Part shown: in pieces, positions 31,062 through 37,961 of the stretch
Layout: each line of letters starts with the position of its first letter
Position numbering within the stretch: the first letter of the stretch is position 1
IMG/VR virus record: IMGVR_UViG_3300048597_000258
Location: 1-59,764 of that record
Source of the DNA: a virus
Reading direction: 5' to 3' (one strand)
Length of the DNA: 59,764 nt
The notes under the pieces: model-generated
Told to the model about the DNA's origin: nothing
The model's database searches: none
Seen by the model: only the letters and a program-made list of their open reading frames with translations
Made by a program: the position numbers and the translations under genes

Positions 31062-31090
31062 TTGCGTCTTTTTTAAAGTCGTGCTTTATT
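31062..31090 (+). promoter_or_regulatory. Rightward early promoter PR
   Basis: TTGCGT (31062-31067), 17-bp spacer, TTTATT (31085-31090). The predicted transcript start is about 31097, only one or two bases before the Cro-like ATG at 31099, implying a leaderless or nearly leaderless mRNA. Confidence 0.6.
31074..31088. promoter_or_regulatory. Operator OR-b (TAAAG-TCGTG-CTTTA) in PR
   Basis: A perfect five-base-arm copy of the operator that differs from OL-a at one base. It covers the spacer and -10 of the rightward promoter. Confidence 0.75.
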
Positions 31091-31098
31091 TCCGCGTC

Positions 31099-31299
31099 AT
31101 GGATAAAGCTCTTGAGAACGCAATCCGGACGGCAGGCTCTTCCAAGGCCCTTGCTGAAAAGCTTGGGGTTACCGCTCAAGCCATCTCCCAGTGGACACGG
31201 GTGCCAGCCCTTCGCGTCCTCGACGTGGAGCGTGCGACAGGCGTCTCCCGACACGATCTCCGTCCCGATTTGTACCCCCGAGAAGGGGAAGCAGCATGA
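31099..31299 (+). CDS. cro: Cro-like HTH protein (66 aa)
   Basis: First gene of the rightward operon, divergent from the repressor. A helix-turn-helix is visible: S-K-A-L-A-E-K-L-G-V-T-A-Q-A-I-S-Q-W, followed by V-L-D-V-E-R-A-T-G-V. The size and YdaS/Cro-like pattern fit a lytic-side repressor. The stop overlaps the next start (ATGA). Confidence 0.85.
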   Translation: MDKALENAIRTAGSSKALAEKLGVTAQAISQWTRVPALRVLDVERATGVSRHDLRPDLYPREGEAA

Positions 31300-32006
31300 A
31301 CCACTTGGCGGTGATGCCCAGGGAGACGCTGCCGCAGTTGATCGACAAGGCAACTGCCGCGCTCGATGCGGCGCGCACCAGCGCGGAAGTGCTGGAAGCC
31401 CGCGAAATGGCGCGGCTCGCCTATGACGCCGCGAAGAGCGCCGCACGCATCGCCAAGGCGAAGCAAGCTCATGACACGCTGATGGTCGAGGTGCATCGCT
31501 CTCAGGCTCATGCGCTTGCCATTCGTGCGCGTGCCGAGATGCGGCTCGCGGAGGAATACGACGCCGCGCAGGAGCGGGGCGAGGTGGCGAGCGGATCGGT
31601 TAGGACCGACATCGTTGCGAGCCACAACGATGTTCGCCCTGCTACCGCCGCCGACCTCGGCCTGCGCCGCGATGAGATCCACGAGGCCCGCAAGCTCCGC
31701 GATGCCGAGGCGGCCGAACCCGGCATCGTCGCGCGCACCATCAACGATATGGTGGAGCAGGGCGAAGAGCCGACAAGCGCCGCTCTGCGCCGCAAGATCA
31801 CCGAGCGCACACCGCCTCCAAAGCGCGAAATCGACCGCAGAGCGCTGTGGCTCTGGGGGCGGCTGCAGGACTTCGAGCGGGACGGTGTGATCGCGGCCGG
31901 GGCGCAGTTTCTCGCTAGCGAAATGACACCGGCCATGCGGCAGGACGTGCGCCGCCTCACACCGAAGGTGACTGAATTCCTGGCCGAACTGGAGCGCTTC
32001 GCATGA
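31296..32006 (+). CDS. Early protein with helical N-terminus and HTH-like centre (236 aa)
   Basis: The ATG at 31296 overlaps the Cro stop, chosen over the longer frame. Residues 1-90 are Ala/Arg-rich helix (A-R-E-M-A-R-L-A-Y-D-A-A-K-S-A-A-R). Residues about 115-160 (T-A-A-D-L-G-L-R-R-D-E-I-H-E-A-R-K-L-R) resemble an HTH. Comparable proteins occur in early operons of alphaproteobacterial phages. A regulatory role is plausible. Confidence 0.6.
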   Translation: MNHLAVMPRETLPQLIDKATAALDAARTSAEVLEAREMARLAYDAAKSAARIAKAKQAHDTLMVEVHRSQAHALAIRARAEMRLAEEYDAAQERGEVASGSVRTDIVASHNDVRPATAADLGLRRDEIHEARKLRDAEAAEPGIVARTINDMVEQGEEPTSAALRRKITERTPPPKREIDRRALWLWGRLQDFERDGVIAAGAQFLASEMTPAMRQDVRRLTPKVTEFLAELERFA

Positions 32007-32455
32007 ACGAGCATGGCCGCATCATCGAAGAGATCAGCCGCCAGTACGATCAATGGAGCCATGCCGTTATCGTGTCTCCGTCGGCTCTGGCCCATGGCGT
32101 CTACACCTCCATAGCGAGCGGCGCCGAAAGTGACGCCTGCAACTATCTCAGCCTTGAGCACCTCAAGCACATGTGTCGCGATTTCCTCCGCAGACGGAAG
32201 GATGCGGACGGTGAAGAGAACGAAGCGCACGGCGCGCAGGGCGAGTTCGACCTTGGCATCAGGTTCAGCGGAAAGCTTCAGGATCGCTATCCGATTCCCC
32301 GCAAGTCGGGAGAGGAGCCGGCTTACAAGCTTCGCCATCACCTCACTCCTGAGGAACGCCTCTGGAACGTGAACCAGCTTCGCAAGTCTGCGCAGGCTCG
32401 CCTTGAGCATGCGGACGCTCTGCAGGCGGAGGGAAGTGAGCGTGAAGCAGCATGA
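32003..32455 (+). CDS. Hypothetical early protein (150 aa)
   Basis: ATGA overlap with the upstream gene. Two helical parts (N-Y-L-S-L-E-H-L-K-H-M-C-R-D-F-L; V-N-Q-L-R-K-S-A-Q-A-R-L-E-H-A) flank a loop with Y-P-I-P-R-K-S-G-E-E-P. No family was recognised. The small ORF starting at 32451 (11 codons) is probably chance. Confidence 0.55.
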   Translation: MNEHGRIIEEISRQYDQWSHAVIVSPSALAHGVYTSIASGAESDACNYLSLEHLKHMCRDFLRRRKDADGEENEAHGAQGEFDLGIRFSGKLQDRYPIPRKSGEEPAYKLRHHLTPEERLWNVNQLRKSAQARLEHADALQAEGSEREAA

Positions 32456-32497
32456 GTTTTCGCAACAACAAGAGACCGAAGGGGTGAGTGAGTAGCA

Positions 32498-32520
32498 GCC
32501 CATGAGCAGGGAGCATGGGC
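32498..32520. promoter_or_regulatory. Inverted repeat GCCCATG-N9-CATGGGC
   Basis: Perfect seven-base arms in the 83-base gap before the next gene, ending 18 bases before its ATG. No T-tract. Could be an operator or an mRNA hairpin that holds the translation start region. Confidence 0.45.
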
Positions 32521-32538
32521 CATCAGGAGTCATTGGCG

Positions 32539-32937
32539 ATGAACACGAAGTGCGGATTTTCGAATGACGCCACCAGCGGCGTCGAGCGCGCAACGGAACT
32601 GGTGAAGGCGTTTTTCCAGGCGAGCAGAGGACGACACGAGAATGACGACCAGACAGTCAGGGACATCGCACAGCGGGCGCGGATCAGCCCCGCAGAGGTC
32701 CGAAAGTTCCTCCAGCCCTCTCGCAGACCAAAGGATGTCTCCCTCGGCGTCTGGTCCCGCCTCGCAGGGGCATACAGCCGATATCTCCGCCAGCAACTCC
32801 ACGCTCTCGAGATGGAGATCGCGCGCCTCGAGGGCATGGACCCTGATGACCGCGCCCTTCGCGATCTGCTCGATGATGCAGAAAGTCTCGTCCGAAAGAT
32901 CAAGGCGGCAACAGCCGTCGAAGAGCCGCAAGGATGA
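32539..32937 (+). CDS. HTH and coiled-coil early protein (132 aa)
   Basis: The ATG at 32539 has CAGGAG nine bases upstream and is preferred to the one at 32515. An HTH-like stretch (T-V-R-D-I-A-Q-R-A-R-I-S-P-A-E-V-R-K-F-L) is followed by a coiled coil (L-R-Q-Q-L-H-A-L-E-M-E-I-A-R-L-E). By position it could serve a CII-like regulatory role; there is no direct evidence. Confidence 0.6.
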   Translation: MNTKCGFSNDATSGVERATELVKAFFQASRGRHENDDQTVRDIAQRARISPAEVRKFLQPSRRPKDVSLGVWSRLAGAYSRYLRQQLHALEMEIARLEGMDPDDRALRDLLDDAESLVRKIKAATAVEEPQG

Positions 32938-33002
32938 GCAGGAGCCGCTGAGTTCCGATGCGCCCTTTCTTTAATCAACCAGCCAGCAGAAAGGCAACCT
33001 GA

Positions 33003-33608
33003 ATGGACGTGCTATCGAAACCAAGGACCGGCAGCCGCCGGAGAGTGCATCAGGACACGGCGCCGAGGGAGATAAGACCGGACGCAGGTTCCAACGGCGT
33101 CGACGCGGAGACTTTCCTCGTCTGGCTCGGCAAGATCGAGCAGGAGAAGGCGCTGGTCGAAAAGGCGCGCAAGCGCTACGGCAAGATCTGGAAGCTCGCG
33201 CTCAATGCAGGCATCTGCCGCAAGGACCTCGAGATGGTCATGCGGTTCGCCGACCAGGATCCCGATGCCGTCCTTCGGACGCTGAGCAACATCAAGCAGT
33301 ACGCCCAATGGATGGACGTGCCGATCGGCACCCAGCTTTCCATCTTCGAGATTCCGAGCAGCAGCATTCTCTCGAATGCCGAGCTTGGTGAGCGCGCGTA
33401 TCGTGCGGGCTACGTCGCCGGCATCACCGGCAAGAACCCGGATACCGAAGCCTATCCCGCTGACAACGAGCATCATCAGCGCCACATGGAAGGGTGGCAC
33501 GCCGGCCAGAAGATCCTGCTCGACCGCATCCAGCCGATCAACATCGCGCTGGACAGCGAGGGCAAGGCAGAACAGGCCGAGGAAGATGGCGAAGAGGAGG
33601 CCGCCTGA
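33003..33608 (+). CDS. Rmf/CrpP-like domain protein with helical N-terminus (201 aa)
   Basis: The middle (about 38-115) is helical and Lys/Glu-rich, loosely resembling GapR/DUF2312 proteins, and ends M-D-V-P-I-G-T-Q-L-S-I-F-E. The C-terminal part (about 125-175) has R-A-Y-R-A-G-Y-V-A-G-I-T-G-K-N-P then H-M-E-G-W-H-A-G-Q, the pattern of ribosome modulation factor and CrpP proteins. Whether it binds ribosomes is unknown. The stop overlaps the next start (TGATG). Confidence 0.6.
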   Translation: MDVLSKPRTGSRRRVHQDTAPREIRPDAGSNGVDAETFLVWLGKIEQEKALVEKARKRYGKIWKLALNAGICRKDLEMVMRFADQDPDAVLRTLSNIKQYAQWMDVPIGTQLSIFEIPSSSILSNAELGERAYRAGYVAGITGKNPDTEAYPADNEHHQRHMEGWHAGQKILLDRIQPINIALDSEGKAEQAEEDGEEEAA

Positions 33609-34168
33609 TGGGCTTCGTCTGGACCGACGATCATGTGGGCGAGATGAGGAGGCTCCTCAAGGATGGCCTCTCTTGCACCCAGGTCGGGGCGCGCCTCGGC
33701 TGCTCGCGCAACGCGGTGATCGGCAAGGTGCACCGCATCGAGAAGGCCACGGGGGAAAGCTGGTTCCGGGCGAAGGGGACGAGGCATGGACCTCAGGTCC
33801 GTGTACCTGGCGCTGAGCCGCGCAAGAGGCCTGCGCGCGCTGAGACACCGCGGCTTGTGCTGGTTTCCCCCCCGAGTGAGCCAAAACCGCCACCGCCATC
33901 TCCGCGCCGTGCACAGCCGCTGCCCGGCGCCATCACTCTCAAGGGCGAAAAGCCCGTCGCGCCCGGAACGGAGTGCGGCATCCTGCAGGCGAGCGGGTGC
34001 CGCTGGGCCGTCGGCCACGATCACACGGTGATCGGTCACCACATCTTCTGCAACGCCGAAGTCGCGGAGGGGCAGCGCTACTGCGAGGTTCACCGCAAGA
34101 AGAATGTCAGCGCGATCACGAAGGCTGCCGTTCTTGTCAGGCGCAAGGCGGAGAGGCGGTTCGCGTGA
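33608..34168 (+). CDS. gcrA: GcrA family transcriptional regulator
   Basis: 186 residues, start fixed by TGATG overlap. The N-terminus (W-T-D-D-H-V, L-K-D-G-L-S-C-T-Q-V-G-A-R-L-G-C-S-R-N-A-V-I-G-K-V-H-R) is the GcrA DNA-binding helix set. The C-terminus keeps the sigma-interacting pattern G-C-R-W-A-V-G-H then F-C-N and Y-C-E-V-H. GcrA is an alphaproteobacterial cell-cycle regulator that works with sigma-70 at GAnTC-methylated promoters. A phage copy could redirect host or phage transcription. It lies just before two DNA methylase genes. Confidence 0.88.
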   Translation: MGFVWTDDHVGEMRRLLKDGLSCTQVGARLGCSRNAVIGKVHRIEKATGESWFRAKGTRHGPQVRVPGAEPRKRPARAETPRLVLVSPPSEPKPPPPSPRRAQPLPGAITLKGEKPVAPGTECGILQASGCRWAVGHDHTVIGHHIFCNAEVAEGQRYCEVHRKKNVSAITKAAVLVRRKAERRFA

Positions 34169-34434
34169 TCGTGATGCTCACCACCTCGATGCAGAACCGC
34201 AACGGCGCGCTGGTCTGGTTCACGCTGGACATTCCCGCGTGCCACGATCTGGACGAGGTGTTCGAAGCGCTCCGTACCGATTCCGTGCTGCGCGGCGAGA
34301 GGATCGACACCGCCGTGACCTCCGGGGCGCGCCGGGTCACGCGCCGCACGCCCTGCATCATTGCCCTCTCCGCGATCTGCCTCATCACGCCGATGACGGT
34401 CGAGGTCCTCTCCGAAACGGGGGAGGCGCTGTGA
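34165..34434 (+). CDS. Hypothetical early protein between GcrA and C5-methylase (89 aa)
   Basis: The GTG at 34165 overlaps the GcrA stop; an ATG at 34174 is possible. The product is alpha/beta (G-A-L-V-W-F-T-L-D-I-P, I-I-A-L-S-A-I-C-L-I-T-P-M-T-V). No family was recognised. Its stop overlaps the methylase GTG. Confidence 0.55.
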   Translation: MIVMLTTSMQNRNGALVWFTLDIPACHDLDEVFEALRTDSVLRGERIDTAVTSGARRVTRRTPCIIALSAICLITPMTVEVLSETGEAL

Positions 34435-36086
34435 AATACCTCTCCGTGTGTTCAGGGATCGAGGCCGCCACGGTGGCGTGGCATGGCCTGGGCTGGGCCC
34501 CGCTCGCCTTCAGCGAGATCGAGCCATTCGCCCGGGCGGTGCTCGCCCATCATTATCCCCACGTGCCGCTGCATGGCGACTTCACGCTGCTGCGCGATCA
34601 GCCGTGGATCGTGGATGCCGACATCCTCGTCGGCGGAACACCATGTCAGGCCTTCTCTGTCGCGGGCCTGCGCAACTCGCTCGCGGACGAGCGGGGCAAC
34701 CTTTCCCTGGAATTTGTGAGGCTGGCAGATGCAATTGACGATCTTCGATTCGCCGGAAGGGGGGGCAGGCCGCCCTGTATCGTCGTCTGGGAGAATGTCC
34801 CCGGCGTCCTCTCGGTGCGCGACAACGCATTCGGGTGTGTCCTCGCGGCCCTGGCGGGAGACGCGGCCCCCTACGATCCGCCTCGGGGGAAATGGACAAA
34901 CGCGGGTGTGGTTGATGGACCCGCGCGAACAGTCGCGTGGCGGATCCTCGATGCCCAATATTTCGGACTGGCCCAACGACGCCGTCGTGTGTTCGTTGTC
35001 GCAAGTGCTCGAGAGGGGTTCGATCCCGCGGCGGTTCTTCTTGAGTTCGAAGGCCTGCGCCGGGATACTCCGCCGCGCCGCGAAACGGGGAAAGACGCTG
35101 CCGCCGGCGCTCGATTCGGCACTTCGGTCAGTAGCGGCAGCGGATGGTGGTCCGACAGCGGCGGCCTAGGGGCCACGCTCCGCGCGCAGGACAGCGTCAC
35201 CAAGGCCGACACCCTGGTGCATGGCCGCAGCAGGGAGCGCAGCCACTGGGACGGGATGGAAAATCCCCACCCGACCCTGAACCAGTCCTTCAACACCGGC
35301 GCTATCGGTTACAGCAACCAGGAACTGTTCAGCCAGCGCGGGGCAGGGCTCGTGGGCGAAGCCTCGACAGGTGATGTCTCCCATTGCCTCAACGCCGGCG
35401 GCATGGGCCGCCTCGATTACGAGACCGAGACGCTCGTCACCCATGCGCTGCGCGGTGAAGGCTTCGATGCGTCGGAGGACGGCACGGGCAGAGGCACGCC
35501 GCTGGTGCCGGTCGCTTTCTCCTCCAAGGATCATGGCGCCGACGCCAGCGAGGATCTGTCACCGACGCTTCGCGCCATGCCGCACCACGGCAGCCATGCA
35601 AATGGCGGCGGACAGATGGCGGTCGCCATCCCGATCAGCGAGGTTGGCAAGCGGACCGGGCCTTCTTCGAACGATGACCCGCGTGCCGGGATCGGCATCG
35701 GCGAGGACGGCGATCCCATGTTTACGCTCCAGGCCGGAGCAAGGCACGGCGTCGCGGCCTATGCCTTCCAGCCCCGCATTGCCCGCAATGGAAGGGGCGA
35801 CATGGGCGAGGTGGTGAACGCCCTCAACGCCCAATCCGGTGAGACGGGGAAGGGGGATGCCGCGCCCTGCGTCGCAGCCGGCATGGCGGTCAGAAGACTG
35901 ACCCCCGTCGAGGCGGAGAGGCTCCAGGGTTTTTCCGACAATTACACTGCCATCCCTTGGCGAGGGAAACCATCCAGCGATTGCCCCGACGGGCCACGCT
36001 ACAAGGCCCTCGGCAATTCCATGGCGGTCAACGTGATGCGCTGGATCGGTGAACGCATCGCCAGCGAAGTTGGAGGCGGGGCATGA
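34431..36086 (+). CDS. C5-cytosine DNA methyltransferase with a very large recognition region
   Basis: GTG start at 34431 in overlap with the previous stop, with GGGAGG upstream. 551 residues. AdoMet motif L-S-V-C-S-G-I-E-A-A; catalytic G-G-T-P-C-Q (Cys72); E-N-V-P-G (121-125); Q-R-R-R-R-V-F (182-188); final motif G-N-S-M near the C-terminus. Between about 200 and 500 is an expanded region with repeated phrases such as L-R-A, D-G-T-G-R-G-T-P-L-V and T-L-Q-A, as in multi-specific phage C5 enzymes. No matching nuclease is next to it, so it is probably an orphan protecting phage DNA from host restriction. Confidence 0.9.
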   Translation: MKYLSVCSGIEAATVAWHGLGWAPLAFSEIEPFARAVLAHHYPHVPLHGDFTLLRDQPWIVDADILVGGTPCQAFSVAGLRNSLADERGNLSLEFVRLADAIDDLRFAGRGGRPPCIVVWENVPGVLSVRDNAFGCVLAALAGDAAPYDPPRGKWTNAGVVDGPARTVAWRILDAQYFGLAQRRRRVFVVASAREGFDPAAVLLEFEGLRRDTPPRRETGKDAAAGARFGTSVSSGSGWWSDSGGLGATLRAQDSVTKADTLVHGRSRERSHWDGMENPHPTLNQSFNTGAIGYSNQELFSQRGAGLVGEASTGDVSHCLNAGGMGRLDYETETLVTHALRGEGFDASEDGTGRGTPLVPVAFSSKDHGADASEDLSPTLRAMPHHGSHANGGGQMAVAIPISEVGKRTGPSSNDDPRAGIGIGEDGDPMFTLQAGARHGVAAYAFQPRIARNGRGDMGEVVNALNAQSGETGKGDAAPCVAAGMAVRRLTPVEAERLQGFSDNYTAIPWRGKPSSDCPDGPRYKALGNSMAVNVMRWIGERIASEVGGGA

Positions 36087-36715
36087 GCGACCAGATCGCC
36101 GCGCCTGCCTCTCCCCTTGGAGGCCCTCTCCGCAAGCGGGAAAGCTCGTTGTGGGCGCGCGAGGAACACGACTTCTACGTCGAGCCGGAATGGGTGTCGG
36201 CGCGTCTCTTCGAAGAGGAGCGCTTCGACGGCAGCATCCACGATCCGGCATGCGGCAGCGGGAACATCGTGAAGAGCGCCCTCGCCGCCGGGCACGATGC
36301 CACTGGCTCCGACATCGTGGCGCGCAGCGCTTACTGCGAGAGGGAGCAGAACTGGCTCGAGGCCGACGAACTGTTCCCCTTCAGCAACATCGTCTCGAAC
36401 CCTCCCTTCAAGCTCTGCGATGACCGCAAGAGCGGCACCTACCCGTTCGTGGAGAAGTGCCTGGAAATGTCGCTGCGCAAGGTGGCGCTGCTCCTGCCGT
36501 CGAACTGGATACAGGGCGACAAACGCTCGCGCTGGCTGGCGACGTTGCCGCTTCGCAGGGTCTGGTTCATCAGCCCGCGTCCCTCGATGCCGCCGGGCCA
36601 GGTGATCGCCGCCGGCCGGAAGCCCGGGAACGGCACCACCGACTATTGCTGGTTGATCTTCTGCCACGGCTACGACGGCGCGCCCGAAGTCCGCTGGTTG
36701 CGGAGGACGAAATGA
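36083..36715 (+). CDS. N6-adenine DNA methyltransferase-like protein
   Basis: ATGA overlap with the C5 enzyme. 210 residues with H-D-P-A-C-G-S-G (AdoMet, 53-60) and S-N-P-P-F (catalytic, 105-109), the gamma-type order. No large recognition domain is seen, so specificity may be simple or need a partner. A second early methylase next to the C5 enzyme supports a protection role. No cognate nuclease is nearby. Confidence 0.8.
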   Translation: MSDQIAAPASPLGGPLRKRESSLWAREEHDFYVEPEWVSARLFEEERFDGSIHDPACGSGNIVKSALAAGHDATGSDIVARSAYCEREQNWLEADELFPFSNIVSNPPFKLCDDRKSGTYPFVEKCLEMSLRKVALLLPSNWIQGDKRSRWLATLPLRRVWFISPRPSMPPGQVIAAGRKPGNGTTDYCWLIFCHGYDGAPEVRWLRRTK

Positions 36716-37140
36716 CCCGGCCGTCAGCCACCGATGTCCTGCGGCAGGAGATTGCCAGGCGGCGCGAAGAGATCGCCGTGCTGGAGAAGGCGCTTGGCGT
36801 TCTCGAGGCCGACAGCAGCCCGCTGCAATTGCCTGCTCCATCCCGTGAGCCGGGTTCCTCTGGTGCGGCTTACGAGGCAGGCGGCACCGGCATCTTCAGC
36901 GTGAACGGCCACGACCTCAGGCTGGGTGCCAAGATGTTCGCCGTCCTTGAGGCCATCAATGAGGCGGAGGATTGCTGCCCCCTGGAGACGCTGCTGCCGC
37001 TCGCCGGCGGTAACAAGGTCTATCTCCATCAGTACACATCTGCGCTGAACAAGAAGCTTCGCCCGGCCGGTGCGGAGATCGTGTTCTTCAAGGGAGAGGG
37101 GTGGCGGCTGCAGAACATCGAAGGGGAGGAAGGGCGATGA
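36712..37140 (+). CDS. Coiled coil plus OmpR-like winged helix protein (142 aa)
   Basis: ATGA overlap. An N-terminal coiled coil (D-V-L-R-Q-E-I-A-R-R-R-E-E-I-A-V-L-E-K) is followed by a winged helix whose end (Y-L-H-Q-Y-T-S-A-L-N-K-K-L, I-V-F-F-K-G-E-G-W-R-L) matches the OmpR/PhoB effector domain pattern. There is no receiver domain. Candidate phage transcription regulator. Confidence 0.6.
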   Translation: MTRPSATDVLRQEIARRREEIAVLEKALGVLEADSSPLQLPAPSREPGSSGAAYEAGGTGIFSVNGHDLRLGAKMFAVLEAINEAEDCCPLETLLPLAGGNKVYLHQYTSALNKKLRPAGAEIVFFKGEGWRLQNIEGEEGR

Positions 37141-37349
37141 AGGGCCTCCCCGCGATGGACGTCCCGTTCTTCGAGCGCGATCCGCACTCCTGCAAGCGCT
37201 GCACCCACAGCTTCTATTCGGCCAGCGACCGGGACCTCCGGTACCTCCGTTGCGGCCGGTCTGAGTACGGGCAGCAGTGCCGCTACGAGCGGCATGAAAC
37301 GGGCCACTGCGGCCCTGCGGCGATACACTGGAAGGAGCGGGCGGTATGA
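37137..37349 (+). CDS. Small Cys-rich zinc-binding-like protein (70 aa)
   Basis: ATGA overlap. Cys at C-K-R-C, then R-C-G-R and Q-C-R-Y, and a final H-C-G, consistent with one or two zinc sites. Function unknown; it precedes the RuvC-like gene by a further overlap. Confidence 0.6.
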   Translation: MKGLPAMDVPFFERDPHSCKRCTHSFYSASDRDLRYLRCGRSEYGQQCRYERHETGHCGPAAIHWKERAV

Positions 37350-37945
37350 CCGATCTCGTCGTCCTCGCCCTCGACGTCGCGCTGCGCCGGACCGGCTGGG
37401 CCGTCGGCTCGCCGGGGATGAGCCGGCCATTCTGGGGCATCTATGAAACCGCGGGCGACTGGAGCGGCCAGGAAGGTGCGCGGCTCCACGACTGGCGGCA
37501 GTTCCTCGATGCGCAGATCGAGAAGCACGCGGTGACCTGCATCGCGATGGAACTCCCTTTCATCGATGCGCGGGCCTTCAACTTTGATGGCACCACGGCG
37601 GTGCTGCAAATGCAGGGGATGGCTCTGGAGATCGCGCACGCACGGAGGATCCGCGCCACCGGCGTGGCGATCGCCTCGTGGCGATCCCATTGGATCGGTC
37701 AGGGTGTGGCGCCGAAGCACCTGGAGCAGAAGGAGCGGAAGCCCTGGCTCAAGGAACAGGCGATGAGGCGCGCGGCGGACCGCGGCTGGTACACCGAGCA
37801 CCACGACGAGGCCGAGGCGCTGGGAATCATGGACTACGCGCTCGCCTGCCTGTCGCCAGACTACGACCACAAGGTGGGACCGCTGGTGCGCCGCACCGAA
37901 CTTCGGGCGGAGATCGCCCGCTTCCGCGGGGAGGCACCGCGATGA
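37346..37945 (+). CDS. RuvC-like Holliday junction resolvase
   Basis: ATGA overlap. 199 residues with the RuvC acidic set: Asp10 in L-A-L-D-V-A-L, Glu69 in I-A-M-E-L-P-F, and H-H-D-E-A-E-A (154) with D163 in I-M-D-Y-A-L. It would resolve branched recombination or replication intermediates before packaging. It sits just upstream of the replicative helicase. Confidence 0.8.
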   Translation: MTDLVVLALDVALRRTGWAVGSPGMSRPFWGIYETAGDWSGQEGARLHDWRQFLDAQIEKHAVTCIAMELPFIDARAFNFDGTTAVLQMQGMALEIAHARRIRATGVAIASWRSHWIGQGVAPKHLEQKERKPWLKEQAMRRAADRGWYTEHHDEAEALGIMDYALACLSPDYDHKVGPLVRRTELRAEIARFRGEAPR

Positions 37946-37961
37946 GGAAGGTGAGGCCGAC

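Noticed and set aside
32451-32486. 11-codon frame in ATGA overlap with the upstream gene
   Set aside because: Too short and without support beyond the overlap.
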